Positions 27,135 to 35,960 of a DNA stretch of 48,294 bases are shown one piece after another. The DNA comes from Tannerella sp. Its GTDB lineage: Bacteria; Bacteroidota; Bacteroidia; Bacteroidales; Tannerellaceae. Each line of letters opens with the position of its first letter. Positions within the stretch are counted from its first letter, which is position 1. The notes below the pieces were generated by a model. It did not search any database and had not been told where the DNA came from. It saw only the letters and a program-made list of their open reading frames with translations. The translations under genes and the position numbers were made by a program. The DNA lies in assembly GCA_031271805.1 (NCBI GenBank), contig JAISUX010000117.1, positions 1 to 48,294 on the forward strand. The letters run 5' to 3'.

Positions 27135-27707
27135 ATGAAAATATTAAAGAACAAACTCGTTGCCGTCGCGTACGATTTGAGTGTTGGAGACGACGACGAC
27201 CGCGAGATGATGGAGAGCGCTACTAAGGAGCAGCCTCTGAGATTTATTTATGGTATTGGCGCTATGCTGCCGGCTTTCGAGGACAATATCAAATTATTGG
27301 AAGCGGGTGACAAATTTGAGTTTTCGCTCACGCCCGAAAATGCTTACGGCGAGCGTATTGAAGAAAATGTCATTGAGCTGCCCAAGAAAGTCTTTGAGGT
27401 AGATGGCAAATTCGACACCGAATATGTTAAAGAAGGGGCTACGCTGCCTATGATGAGTTCTTCGGGCGAGCGCATGAACGGCTCCGTGCTTGAAGTCAAT
27501 GACGACGTAGTGCTTATGGATTTCAACCATCCTTTGGCAGGCGAAACCTTATTTTTCAGCGGCGAGATACTTGACGTCCATGACCCTACCGACGAAGAGA
27601 TTCTCGCTATCAACAAAGAAATGGGTGGTTGTAGTTGCCACAACTGCGACGACAGTTGTTGCGACGATGGCTGTTGCGACAACAGCGACGGCAATTGCTG
27701 TTGTTAA
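27135..27707 (+). CDS. SlyD-like FKBP peptidyl-prolyl isomerase with cysteine-rich tail
   Basis: 190 residues from the ATG at 27135. The FKBP core shows FIYGIGAMLPAFEDNIKLLEAGDKFEFSLTPENAYGER, then the insert-in-flap domain with LPMMSSSGERM, VVLMDFNHPLAGETLFFSGEIL and the closing helix. This is the SlyD arrangement (FKBP plus IF chaperone domain). The last 25 residues hold ten cysteines and one histidine among Gly, Asp, Asn and Ser. In E. coli SlyD a similar, more His-rich tail binds nickel, so a metal-handling or metal-regulated chaperone role is likely. It ends 16 nt before aroC and may be co-transcribed with it. Confidence 0.9.
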   Translation: MKILKNKLVAVAYDLSVGDDDDREMMESATKEQPLRFIYGIGAMLPAFEDNIKLLEAGDKFEFSLTPENAYGERIEENVIELPKKVFEVDGKFDTEYVKEGATLPMMSSSGERMNGSVLEVNDDVVLMDFNHPLAGETLFFSGEILDVHDPTDEEILAINKEMGGCSCHNCDDSCCDDGCCDNSDGNCCC

Positions 27708-27723
27708 TTAATCAGTGCGTAGA

Positions 27724-28809
27724 ATGAATACTTTCGGGAACATATACCGCTTGACGTCCTTCGGCGAATCCCACGGTTCGGCCGTCGGAGGCGTCATTGA
27801 CGGCTGTCCTCCTGGGCTTTTGCTCGACCTTGATTTCATACGTGACGAGATGAACCGTCGCCGTCCGGGGCAATCGTCGCTCACAACCCCGCGCAAAGAA
27901 TCCGATACGGTCGAGTTCTTGTCGGGCGTTTACGAAGGCAAGACTACCGGAACGCCCATCGGCTTCATCGTTCGCAACGAGAATCAACACTCCGGCGATT
28001 ATGACAACCTTCGCGACATTTATCGCCCCTCGCACGCCGACTACACTTACGATATGAAATACGGCCTTCGCGACCATCGCGGCGGCGGTCGCAGTTCGGC
28101 TCGCGAAACAGTCGCCCGCTGCGTTGCAGGCGCTATTGCCAAACTCGTTTTGAAGGAATCGGGCATCGCTATCCGGGCTTACACTTCATGTATCGGACAT
28201 ATCCGTCTCGAACGCCCCTATTCCGACTATAACCTCGAAGAAGCGACCGAATCAAATCCCGTCCGCTGTCCCGACCCGCAGAAAGCCGCCGAGATGGAAG
28301 CGCTCATCAGCGAAGTCAAAGGCCTGGGCGATTCCGTAGGCGGCATCGTCAGCTGTGTGATTCGAGGCCTGCCGCCGGGTGTCGGCGAGCCGGTCTTCGG
28401 CAAACTCCATGCCGCCCTCGGCGCCGCAATGTTGAGCATCAACGCCGCTAAGGGCTTCGACTACGGCGATGGCTTCGATGCACCTCGTTTTCGAGGCTCC
28501 GAACATAACGACGAGTTTATCAACGACAACGGCACGATCAGCACTAAAACAAACTATTCCGGCGGCATCCAGGGCGGAATATCCAACGGCCGCGACATCT
28601 ATTTCCGGGTTGCCTTCAAAGCCGTAGCAACACTGCTGCGCGAGCAACAAACCGTTGACAAATATGGCCGCGAAACCACCCTCAAAACCCGTGGACGACA
28701 CGATGCCTGCGTCATCCCGCGCGCCGTCCCCATCGTCGAAGCAATGGCCGCAATGACCATCCTCGACTACGTTTTGCTGGCAAAAAGTCAGGGCATCGGA
28801 CCGGTATAA
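27724..28809 (+). CDS. aroC: Chorismate synthase
   Basis: 361 residues from the ATG at 27724 ([18 protein letters not shown], the standard opening); a GTG three codons upstream is less likely. AroC converts 5-enolpyruvylshikimate-3-phosphate to chorismate with reduced FMN, the last step of the shikimate pathway. Signatures include [47 protein letters not shown] and [17 protein letters not shown]. Its last 22 nt overlap the end of the convergent S41 protease gene. Confidence 0.98.
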   Translation: MNTFGNIYRLTSFGESHGSAVGGVIDGCPPGLLLDLDFIRDEMNRRRPGQSSLTTPRKESDTVEFLSGVYEGKTTGTPIGFIVRNENQHSGDYDNLRDIYRPSHADYTYDMKYGLRDHRGGGRSSARETVARCVAGAIAKLVLKESGIAIRAYTSCIGHIRLERPYSDYNLEEATESNPVRCPDPQKAAEMEALISEVKGLGDSVGGIVSCVIRGLPPGVGEPVFGKLHAALGAAMLSINAAKGFDYGDGFDAPRFRGSEHNDEFINDNGTISTKTNYSGGIQGGISNGRDIYFRVAFKAVATLLREQQTVDKYGRETTLKTRGRHDACVIPRAVPIVEAMAAMTILDYVLLAKSQGIGPV

Positions 28810-30191
28810 ATAAGCCGTTCGGGAATTTTGAGGTGAGGCAAATGTATCATCCTGCACTCCGGAGTTGCCGTAGCCGAGCGGGCGCTTAACGTCCTCACGC
28901 CTGTTATCATTTCCATCGCTGTCGCAAGCAGCGGGTCGGTAGTATCACCGAAAGGTTTCATGTCAAAATAATTCTCTTCGGCAAATATTGTCGGCTCCAT
29001 ACCATGCGTGAAATCGGGATAATTATTCTTATTCATATAGCGATAAACCATCAGGTACATACCCCAATTCGAGAAATCCGAGTAATAAGCCTTATTGTCG
29101 TAATAATCCTCAGGCGACAGCAGATAGCCGCCGCAATATTTCCCGTGCGTCGTACCTCCGACCAACACCACATCCATATAGGGTTTCAGGCCTATTATCG
29201 TCGCCTCCGACGCCGAAGCGGTGTTATCGGTTGTCAACACATACAAGCGGTTTAAGTTCATATTGACCGAGAGCGTGTCGATGAAACGTTCGCTCAAATC
29301 CACGCCCCGATTGCCCCAATACGTAGTCAGGGCGTCATTCCATTTTTGCTTGACATAAACATCCTTATTCCTGACCACCGAAGAAGGCGCGAGAATACTG
29401 CTCAAAACCTGCGCCGTACGTGCATATCCGCCCCCATTGTATCTCAAATCGAGCACAACATCGGTAACGCCTTTCGACTTAAAATCTGCGAATATCCGCT
29501 TCAAATCCCCTTCCGATTCCGTCTGGAAAGAAGTCAAACACAAATACCCTACCCTCTTGCCGCCGGCAACAATAACAGTATCCTTATTTACCGGGTTTTC
29601 GTACATCTCAACGGCAGTCATGCGGTAAACCGTTGCCTTATCCTCGGTAATAGTCATCTCGTTGAGATGTCCCAATGTCAAAGATATCGACGACGAATAA
29701 TACAATTCCATATAATTCGATTCGGTGATAGGCGCGCCGTTCATGCCCACAATGATGTCTCCCCGCTTCAATCCGGCTTTCTCGGCGGGCGAACCACGGT
29801 AAACATACAAAATTATGACGAATATATTTCCGCTGTTTTGGAATTTGCCGCCGATCAGTTCGTAACCGTAAGTCGTCTCTACCCCATCGAACTGCTGCTG
29901 CAAGGCATCAATATCATCCGTTAGCGCCGACCAGCGATCATCCGCATAAACGAACTCGCCGAACAGTTTATCGTGGTCGGAATATGAGCGGTAAACCTCG
30001 TCCTTCTTATAATAATTCCAGTCCGTTTCGCTTTCCCAAAGATAATAATCGCTGACGCAATAGACGATAAATTTGTTAATCCGTTCGGATTCGGTAAGTT
30101 CCGAGTCGTCGGTGATATCATCTCCATTATTACAAGCCGTCAACGCAAGCGCCCCGGCAAGCAAGCATAAAAAACATTTCCAATATCGCAT
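28788..30191 (-). CDS. S41-family (C-terminal processing type) protease lipoprotein
   Basis: 467 residues from the ATG at 30191, which begins a clear lipoprotein signal ([13 protein letters not shown], Cys20); longer starts would lie inside rlmH. After an N-terminal helical domain ([16 protein letters not shown]) there is a PDZ domain ([26 protein letters not shown] near residue 135) and the S41 fold. [11 protein letters not shown] and [15 protein letters not shown] carry the probable catalytic Ser, and [11 protein letters not shown] the Lys. It probably sits on the periplasmic side of the envelope. It follows rlmH by 17 nt and overlaps aroC tail to tail by 22 nt. Confidence 0.88.
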   Translation of the reverse strand: MRYWKCFLCLLAGALALTACNNGDDITDDSELTESERINKFIVYCVSDYYLWESETDWNYYKKDEVYRSYSDHDKLFGEFVYADDRWSALTDDIDALQQQFDGVETTYGYELIGGKFQNSGNIFVIILYVYRGSPAEKAGLKRGDIIVGMNGAPITESNYMELYYSSSISLTLGHLNEMTITEDKATVYRMTAVEMYENPVNKDTVIVAGGKRVGYLCLTSFQTESEGDLKRIFADFKSKGVTDVVLDLRYNGGGYARTAQVLSSILAPSSVVRNKDVYVKQKWNDALTTYWGNRGVDLSERFIDTLSVNMNLNRLYVLTTDNTASASEATIIGLKPYMDVVLVGGTTHGKYCGGYLLSPEDYYDNKAYYSDFSNWGMYLMVYRYMNKNNYPDFTHGMEPTIFAEENYFDMKPFGDTTDPLLATAMEMITGVRTLSARSATATPECRMIHLPHLKIPERLIYTGPMP

Positions 30192-30208
30192 TTTCAAAAC
30201 CTTTTCAA

Positions 30209-30682
30209 TTAATAATGATGATACTTTTCGCCCCGCAGTATTGTCATAGCCCGATAAAGCTGTTCGACGAACACCGGTCGAATCATTTGATGAGAGAACG
30301 TCATACGGCTCAATGAAATACATTCGTTAACTTCCGAACGCACATTTTCGCCGAATCCGTAAGGCCCGCCGACAACGAAAACCAGCCTCTTAACACCCGA
30401 CAAAGCCTTCTTTTCCAAGAATGAAGCAAACTCACAAGAAGAATATTCCTTGCCCCGTTCGTCGAGCAGCACGCAACTGTCGCCCGCCTGCAAAACATTC
30501 AGTATCGAAGCGCCTTCCTGCTCTTTCTGTTGCTGTTCGGTCATGCCGCGCGAGTTTTTGATGTCCGGGACAACCTCTATTCCAAAGGGCGCGTAGTGGC
30601 GCAACCGCTTCGTATAATCGTCCAAAGCCTCGTTCCAGTACCCCGCATCGGTCTTGCCGACAACAAGCAAAACTATCTTCAT
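30209..30682 (-). CDS. rlmH: 23S rRNA (pseudouridine-1915-N3)-methyltransferase
   Basis: 157 residues, the normal length. RlmH is a SPOUT methyltransferase acting on helix 69 of 23S rRNA in whole ribosomes. Motifs: KIVLLVVGKT at the start, CVLLDERGKEYSS, LVFVVGGPYGFGENV (SAM-binding knot) and LSRMTFSHQMIRPVFVEQLYRAMTILRGEKYHHY at the end. A TATTTTTG -7-like box lies at 30709-30702 on the minus strand. The S41 protease gene follows 17 nt later. Confidence 0.97.
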   Translation of the reverse strand: MKIVLLVVGKTDAGYWNEALDDYTKRLRHYAPFGIEVVPDIKNSRGMTEQQQKEQEGASILNVLQAGDSCVLLDERGKEYSSCEFASFLEKKALSGVKRLVFVVGGPYGFGENVRSEVNECISLSRMTFSHQMIRPVFVEQLYRAMTILRGEKYHHY

Positions 30683-30772
30683 TCTTTCTTCTTTTAGCTC
30701 ACAAAAATACGCATAAAATCTTTATCTCGGCCTTATTTACGATTTTTTCATACTTTTTCCAAAAACTTTTCG

Positions 30773-30780
30773 TACCTTTG
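30773..30780 (+). promoter_or_regulatory. -7 box (TACCTTTG) for nadC
   Basis: TACCTTTG lies 30 nt before the nadC ATG. The matching -33 TTTG is not clear. Confidence 0.45.
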
Positions 30781-30809
30781 TCTTCGATTTAAACTTAAAA
30801 CAAGTATTT

Positions 30810-31670
30810 ATGGACATTAAAATATTATCTCCGGACGAGCTGATTGACCGATTGATAGACCTGTCTTTTGCCGAAGATATCGGCGATGGCGACCACACAA
30901 CGCTATCCTGCATCCCACCCGACGAGATGGGCAAGAGCCGGCTGTTAATCAAGGAAACGGGAGTATTAGCCGGCGTCGCTATAGCACGGCGCATCTTTAT
31001 GCGATTCGACCCCGAGATGCAGATGACGGTATTCCTCGACGACGGCTCGCAAGTGAAGTACGGCGACGTGGCGTTCACTATCGAAGGGCGGGTGCGGTCG
31101 ATCCTGCAGACCGAGCGGCTTGTGCTGAACGTAATGCAGCGCATGAGCGGCATTGCGACGACCACCAACCGCTACGTCAAAGCCCTCGAAGGCACCGGCA
31201 CGCGAGTGCTCGACACCCGCAAGACCACCCCCGGAATGCGTATATTGGAAAAGGAAGCCGTGCGTATCGGAGGAGGCGTCAACCACCGCATAGGCCTTTT
31301 CGATATGATACTGCTCAAGGACAATCATGTCGATTTTGCCGGAGGAATCAGGCAAGCCATCATGAGTGCACACGACTACTTAGCCGATAATGACAAGGAT
31401 TTGAAGATAGAAATCGAAGTCCGCAACCTCGCCGAACTCGAAGAAGTCCTGCATACGGGCGGCGTCAACCGCATCATGCTCGACAATTTCGACCTCAAGA
31501 ACACCCGCGAAGCCGTCCGGCGCATCGCCGGACGCTACGAAACGGAATCCTCCGGAGGAATAACTTTCGACACGATACGCGACTATGCCGAATGTGGCGT
31601 CGATTTCATCTCTGTCGGCGCCTTGACACATTCCGTCAAAAGCCTCGATATGAGCCTCAAAGCAATCTGA
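30810..31670 (+). CDS. nadC: Nicotinate-nucleotide pyrophosphorylase (quinolinate phosphoribosyltransferase)
   Basis: 286 residues. NadC makes nicotinate mononucleotide from quinolinate and PRPP in de novo NAD synthesis. Motifs: EDIGDGDHTTLSCIP, ERLVLNVMQRMSGIATTTNRYV, VLDTRKTTPGMRILEKEAVRIGGGVNHRIGLFDMILLKDNHVDFAGG, IEIEVRNLAELEEVL, NRIMLDNFDL and the end VDFISVGALTHSVKSLDMSLKA. It is a single-gene unit; nadA and nadB are not in the window. Confidence 0.98.
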   Translation: MDIKILSPDELIDRLIDLSFAEDIGDGDHTTLSCIPPDEMGKSRLLIKETGVLAGVAIARRIFMRFDPEMQMTVFLDDGSQVKYGDVAFTIEGRVRSILQTERLVLNVMQRMSGIATTTNRYVKALEGTGTRVLDTRKTTPGMRILEKEAVRIGGGVNHRIGLFDMILLKDNHVDFAGGIRQAIMSAHDYLADNDKDLKIEIEVRNLAELEEVLHTGGVNRIMLDNFDLKNTREAVRRIAGRYETESSGGITFDTIRDYAECGVDFISVGALTHSVKSLDMSLKAI

Positions 31671-31714
31671 CATTTCTTAAAAATAGCTAAAAAATAAATT
31701 TTTTCTTCATAACA

Positions 31715-31746
31715 TTTGGATATTAGTTTTTTTATTAGTATCTTTG
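31715..31746 (+). promoter_or_regulatory. Promoter of the fimbrillin-like gene
   Basis: TTTG (31715-31718), 20 nt, TATCTTTG (31739-31746): an exact consensus match. A short inverted repeat AACTAT-tat-ATAGTT lies just downstream in the 65-nt leader. Confidence 0.72.
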
Positions 31747-31815
31747 TCGCAGTTTTGAACTATTATATAGTTTTGTGTATGTACATTGCAATTAGGAATT
31801 TATAATTTTTGAGTA

Positions 31816-33168
31816 ATGAAAAGAATAACATTTTGGATAATAAGCATTCTTTGTTTCACAGCATGTAACAACGAATTGAGCGATATTGAAGTTGAGCCTG
31901 CAGAAAAGCAGATCGAATTGATCATGCCCGAAGTGCAGCAAGTCAATGTCTATAGCACCGCCACGGAAAGTGAGTGTTTCATCGACAATTTATGGGTGCT
32001 TGAGTTTAATCCCGCCGGAACTACGCTGCTCAATGATACGCTCATCAACGGCGCTAACATCCTGCGCAACGGCCAGGCGATACAACTAATGCCCCAATTG
32101 CCGTTCAAACCGACTACCGGCAACAAGATTTGCCTGATAGCCAATTCCGACTTCACGGGCACTGTGCCATCCGGCCTTACTTATTCCGGCATCGACACCC
32201 AATTTACGCTTAATTCAAAGGATTATTACCGTGGTGGCGACCATCTGCCTATGTACGGCGAGATAACAAGCTGGTCGTCAGCGTCCCCTTCATGCGAGTT
32301 GGTACGCGCAGTCGCTAAGGTTCAAGTCCAACTCGGAACGGCTGTTTCGGACGTCACAACCGATTTTACCGCCGATAGCATCACATACCAGCTAAGCGAT
32401 TTCGGCGACGGCGGTCATATCCAAAAACAAACTTCCGTAACAGGAACGCCACGCGCAACGGCGCATTTTAAGACAAGCGAAAATAATTATGTACTGTTGC
32501 AAAACAGTACGGCCACTCCGCAGACAACCAACGTTTATTTATACGAATATCCATCTGCCACTCAGGCAAGTAACAGCGCTACGGCTATAAGCAATAAAGC
32601 ATTTAACGTAAACCGCACGCATATCATCCTTAAAAAGACTAACGGCGCTAACGTTCAATATTATCGCCTCGATTTTTACAATCCGAAAGACTCGACATAT
32701 CTTAACGTCTTGCGCAATCATCACTATATCTTCACGATAAACAGGGTATATAGCAAAGGTTATGCCACAGAAGCCGAAGCGGTGAACAATCCGGGCAGCA
32801 ATATCGAATATGAAATCAAGGTATTGGATACGCAATTCAAATCAATTACATCAAACGGACAATATGCCGTCATGACCTCATCGGATACGGTCAAAATCCC
32901 CGCCGGAAGTTTACCCTATTCGAACGTGACGGTTTTGAGCGCAAAGTATGAAGTTCCGACAGGTTCTACGTTTTACTCCTCTTCAGTAAATCAAATTTTG
33001 ATTGCTTCGTCAAATCCCTCCGGAGATCTTACTATTAGTTCGTCCACAACGATGACTACTACTGCTGCGCCGGTCAATATTAATGCCACCAGCACATTTA
33101 TCGACGGGGTAATAACATTCAACCTCGGTAATATCTCACACCGCGTAATCGTCAAAAGGGTTCCGTAA
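31816..33168 (+). CDS. Fimbrillin-like (FimA/Mfa family) lipoprotein
   Basis: 450 residues. A lipoprotein signal ends in ILCFTAC (Cys17). The region ESECFIDNLWVLEFN near residue 50 and CELVRAVAKVQVQLG near 165 are typical of the N-terminal domain of Bacteroidales fimbrillins. YLNVLRNHHYIFTINRVYSKGYATEAEAVNNPGSNIEY near 310 is the usual link to the second domain. Such proteins are exported as lipoproteins and assembled into surface pili or their tips. No partner fimbrial genes are adjacent, so it may be a tip or orphan subunit. The last 17 nt overlap the convergent acetyltransferase gene. Confidence 0.78.
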   Translation: MKRITFWIISILCFTACNNELSDIEVEPAEKQIELIMPEVQQVNVYSTATESECFIDNLWVLEFNPAGTTLLNDTLINGANILRNGQAIQLMPQLPFKPTTGNKICLIANSDFTGTVPSGLTYSGIDTQFTLNSKDYYRGGDHLPMYGEITSWSSASPSCELVRAVAKVQVQLGTAVSDVTTDFTADSITYQLSDFGDGGHIQKQTSVTGTPRATAHFKTSENNYVLLQNSTATPQTTNVYLYEYPSATQASNSATAISNKAFNVNRTHIILKKTNGANVQYYRLDFYNPKDSTYLNVLRNHHYIFTINRVYSKGYATEAEAVNNPGSNIEYEIKVLDTQFKSITSNGQYAVMTSSDTVKIPAGSLPYSNVTVLSAKYEVPTGSTFYSSSVNQILIASSNPSGDLTISSSTTMTTTAAPVNINATSTFIDGVITFNLGNISHRVIVKRVP

Positions 33169-33745
33169 GTTCTTTTTTCGAGACTTTTCCGTCCTTGATG
33201 ATATAACTATCCCCGCTTTCGGGACAGACAGCTATGCCCGCTTCATTGAAGTCGAGGCGATGGCCGTACTCGCTCACCCACCCTATCCGGCGGGCGGGAT
33301 TGCCTACCACTAAAGCGTAAGCCGCAACATCATCAACCACGACAGCCCCCGCACCTATCATGGCGTATTCGCCTATCTCGTGGCCGCAGACGACAGTCAC
33401 ATTCGCGCCTATTGATGCGCCTTTACAGACTTTTGTCGCTTTATATTCATCCTTTCGCGAGATGGCGCTGCGGGGATTTATCACGTTTGTGAACACGCAA
33501 CTCGGACCGAGGAAGACGTCGTCGGCGCAAGTGACGCCGGTATAGATCGACACATTGTTCTGAACCTTGACGCCGTCGCCCAGCACAACTCCCGGCGCAA
33601 CGACGACATTCTGCCCGATATTGCAATTACGGCCTAACTCGCATCCCGTCATAAGATGCGAGAAATGCCATATCTTCGTCCCTTCACCGATGCGGCAACC
33701 TTCATCTATCACCGCCGTCTCATGCGCAAAATAACCCTTTTCCAT
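33152..33745 (-). CDS. Left-handed beta-helix acetyltransferase, WlbB/WbpD-like
   Basis: 197 residues from the ATG at 33745, 1 nt after the stop of the upstream gene. Hexapeptide repeats run through most of the protein (IGEGTKIWHFSHL, CNIGQNVVVAPGVVLGDGVKVQNNVSIY, GASIGANVTVVCGHEIGEYAMIGAGAVVVDDV). FVNTQ-like GPSCVFTNVINPRS and GNPARRIGWVSEYG are typical of the WlbB family, which acetylates 3-amino-3-deoxy sugars for surface polysaccharide. No other sugar pathway gene is nearby, so the substrate is an inference. Confidence 0.82.
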   Translation of the reverse strand: MEKGYFAHETAVIDEGCRIGEGTKIWHFSHLMTGCELGRNCNIGQNVVVAPGVVLGDGVKVQNNVSIYTGVTCADDVFLGPSCVFTNVINPRSAISRKDEYKATKVCKGASIGANVTVVCGHEIGEYAMIGAGAVVVDDVAAYALVVGNPARRIGWVSEYGHRLDFNEAGIAVCPESGDSYIIKDGKVSKKELTEPF

Positions 33746-33746
33746 A

Positions 33747-34490
33747 TCATTTGAATTTATTTTTATCCCGTTTTTCATTGGTTCCGCCGACATAGATCAA
33801 AAAAATCGCCGGTCGTTTGTTCAATGACGGGCGTTGTTTAGCCCATTCGCCGACGGTTTTTGTGCGTATAAACTCCGTCTTGCAAGTGATGTCGCAAGCA
33901 ATGCACAGCAACGTTTCAGACCTACAGACGCGGATTATATCATCCATCATCTTGTCGTTACGATAAGGCGTCTCGATGAAAATTTGCGTCTCGTCGGCCA
34001 AGTACGCCCTTGATTCGAGCGATTTCAGCGTTTCCGCACGTTTCGCCGCCTCCACCGGCAGGTATCCTTTAAAAGCGAATCCCTGCCCATTAAAACCCGA
34101 AGCCATCAGCGCAAGGAATATCGACGACGGCCCGACAAAAGGCGCCACCCGATAGCCGCGGCGTTGAGCTAACGCAACCACATCAGCCCCCGGATCGGCA
34201 ATCGCCGGACAGCCGGCCTCCGACATCAACCCCATTGATTCGCCGGCATCCATCGGCGCAAGCAAACCCGCAATGGCTTCCGGAGGAGTATGTTCGTTGA
34301 GTTCGGTAAATGACAGCTCGTCAATCACAATCGACGGCTCCATTTTCTTCAAAAAACGCCGCGCCGTCCTGACGTTTTCGACCACAAAATGCCTTAACGA
34401 GAGGACAACCTCACGATTATAAGCCGGAAGCACGCGATCATACGCCGTATCCCCCAACATAACCGGTATCAAATATAATGTCGGTTCCAT
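33747..34490 (-). CDS. RsmI-family tetrapyrrole-methylase-fold methyltransferase
   Basis: 247 residues. The fold signatures are TLYLIPVMLGDT at the start, MSEAGCPAIADPGADVVALAQ and FVGPSSIFLALMASGFNGQGFAFKGYLP, with ETPYRNDKMMDDI later. RsmI methylates the 2'-hydroxyl of C1402 in 16S rRNA, the same base that RsmH (19136-20056) methylates on N4. This sequence lacks the longer C-terminal part of standard RsmI, so it may be a Bacteroidota side branch with another target. It is translationally close (1 nt) to the acetyltransferase gene. Confidence 0.75.
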   Translation of the reverse strand: MEPTLYLIPVMLGDTAYDRVLPAYNREVVLSLRHFVVENVRTARRFLKKMEPSIVIDELSFTELNEHTPPEAIAGLLAPMDAGESMGLMSEAGCPAIADPGADVVALAQRRGYRVAPFVGPSSIFLALMASGFNGQGFAFKGYLPVEAAKRAETLKSLESRAYLADETQIFIETPYRNDKMMDDIIRVCRSETLLCIACDITCKTEFIRTKTVGEWAKQRPSLNKRPAIFLIYVGGTNEKRDKNKFK

Positions 34491-34510
34491 TATCTCTTAA
34501 TATACAACCG

Positions 34511-34542
34511 CAAATATACGCTTGTTTTTTCATTTTACCAAA
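34511..34542 (-). promoter_or_regulatory. Promoter of the RsmI-like/WlbB-like gene pair
   Basis: On the minus strand TTTG (34542-34539), 20 nt, TATATTTG (34518-34511), ending 20 nt before the start codon. It is divergent from the plus-strand promoter 7 nt away. Confidence 0.72.
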
Positions 34543-34548
34543 TATTTA

Positions 34549-34579
34549 TTGCCATTCATGGCGAAAATCACTATCTTTG
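34549..34579 (+). promoter_or_regulatory. Promoter of the rsmF-like gene, nearly leaderless
   Basis: TTG (34549-34551), 20 nt, TATCTTTG (34572-34579). The ATG at 34584 begins 5 nt after the -7 box, so the transcript should start at or within a few nt of the start codon and have little or no 5' leader. Confidence 0.65.
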
Positions 34580-34583
34580 CCCC

Positions 34584-35960
34584 ATGAAAGAGACTTTGCC
34601 GCAAGAATTCATCGCGCGAATGAAAGCGCTTTTAAAAGACGAATATGAAGCGTTCGAGGCCGCATTGGAAGAGCCGCCTCCCGTAAGCATACGCATAAAT
34701 CCGATGAAGACAAATCATTCCAACGGCGACCCTATACCCTGGTGCTCAACAGGTTACTATCTTCCCGAAAGGCCGTCTTTCACCTTCGACCCACTCTTCC
34801 ATGCCGGCATATACTACGTTCAGGAAGCGTCTTCCATGTTCCTCGAGCAGATAGTCAAAAAGACCGGCGGCAAAACAGTCCTCGACCTTTGCGCCGCCCC
34901 GGGAGGCAAGTCCACCCACCTGACCGCCATTCTCCCCGAAGAAAGCCTCTTAGTCAGCAACGAAGTAGTCCGTTCCCGATGTAATATCCTCACCGAGAAC
35001 ATGCACAAATGGGGAGCTCCCAACGTCATCATAACCAACAACGACCCAAGAGATTTCAAGACCCTGCGGGGCGTCTTTGACCTCATCCTTGCCGACCTGC
35101 CCTGCTCTGGGGAGGGCATGTTCCGCAAAGACCCCGCGAGCCGCGCCGAATGGAGCCTTAACAATATCCGCCTCTGCGCCGAACGCCAACGCCGCATCGT
35201 CCGCGACGTCTGGGACGCACTCCGACCCGGAGGATACCTGATATACAGCACCTGCACCTACAACCTCGAAGAAAACGAAGACAATATCCGGCAACTTGCC
35301 GAGCAGTTGAACGCCCGGATAATCCCTGTCCACCCAGGCATGACGGTAAAAAAATTCTTCCCCCACAAGGCAAAGGGCGAAGGTTTCTCCATTGCTATCC
35401 TGCAAAAAGATTCCGGCGACGAGCTTCCGAATGCAAAGAAATTCAAACCCCTCGTACGCAGTCTAAACTATCCGGAAGCATCCGAATGGCTCAAGCATCC
35501 CGAAGACTATTTCATAGACGCACGAGGCGACAAACTCTATGCTATAAGTCTGATACACAAATACTTATATCAATCAATATCCGAAAATATGAAAGTGCTG
35601 TCTGCCGGAATACCCCTCGCCACACTAAAAGGCCGCGACCTTATCCCCTCGCCTGCCCTCGCCCTCAATTCTCAATTCTCGCCCGCGCCGGCCTTTCCCA
35701 AAATCCCTTTAACCTTCGACGACGCCATAAAATACTTTCGGCGAGAATCCTTGACCCTTCCCGCCGACACGCCGAAAGGTTTTGTCCTCGTCACCTACGA
35801 AAACCATCCCCTCGGCTTCATGAAAAACCTCGGCGCACGCGCCAACAACCTCTACCCGCAGGAATGGCGCATCAGGGCTACTTCAAACCCGCAATATACT
35901 TGTAAATATCCGTTTGAGCGCGTACCGGCGCCCTTTCATCCCGCTTATAAACATTGTTGA
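34584..35960 (+). CDS. rsmF: NOL1/NOP2/Sun-family RNA (cytosine-5)-methyltransferase, RsmF-like
   Basis: 458 residues. The SAM site is TVLDLCAAPGGKSTHL near residue 95. The two active-site cysteines are in LADLPCSGEGMFRKDP and YSTCTYNLEENEDNI. After the catalytic domain a PUA-like C-terminal region ends with GARANNLYPQEWRIR, which in relatives is close to the end of the protein. Here the frame runs on for about 27 more residues (ATSNPQYTCKYPFERVP and onward) that are antisense to the ppk tail, an 83-nt overlap. The extension may be a result of stop-codon loss. RsmF methylates 16S rRNA; the exact base is inferred. Confidence 0.88.
   Translation: MKETLPQEFIARMKALLKDEYEAFEAALEEPPPVSIRINPMKTNHSNGDPIPWCSTGYYLPERPSFTFDPLFHAGIYYVQEASSMFLEQIVKKTGGKTVLDLCAAPGGKSTHLTAILPEESLLVSNEVVRSRCNILTENMHKWGAPNVIITNNDPRDFKTLRGVFDLILADLPCSGEGMFRKDPASRAEWSLNNIRLCAERQRRIVRDVWDALRPGGYLIYSTCTYNLEENEDNIRQLAEQLNARIIPVHPGMTVKKFFPHKAKGEGFSIAILQKDSGDELPNAKKFKPLVRSLNYPEASEWLKHPEDYFIDARGDKLYAISLIHKYLYQSISENMKVLSAGIPLATLKGRDLIPSPALALNSQFSPAPAFPKIPLTFDDAIKYFRRESLTLPADTPKGFVLVTYENHPLGFMKNLGARANNLYPQEWRIRATSNPQYTCKYPFERVPAPFHPAYKHC

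Noticed and set aside
31757-31771. AACTAT-tat-ATAGTT inverted repeat in the fimbrillin-like leader
   Set aside because: Six A/T-rich pairs in A/T-rich sequence are expected by chance; noted only with the promoter.
35660-35690. Short tandem TCAATTC duplication inside the rsmF-like gene
   Set aside because: Only two copies, in frame with coding sequence, in the linker before the PUA-like domain; no sign of function.
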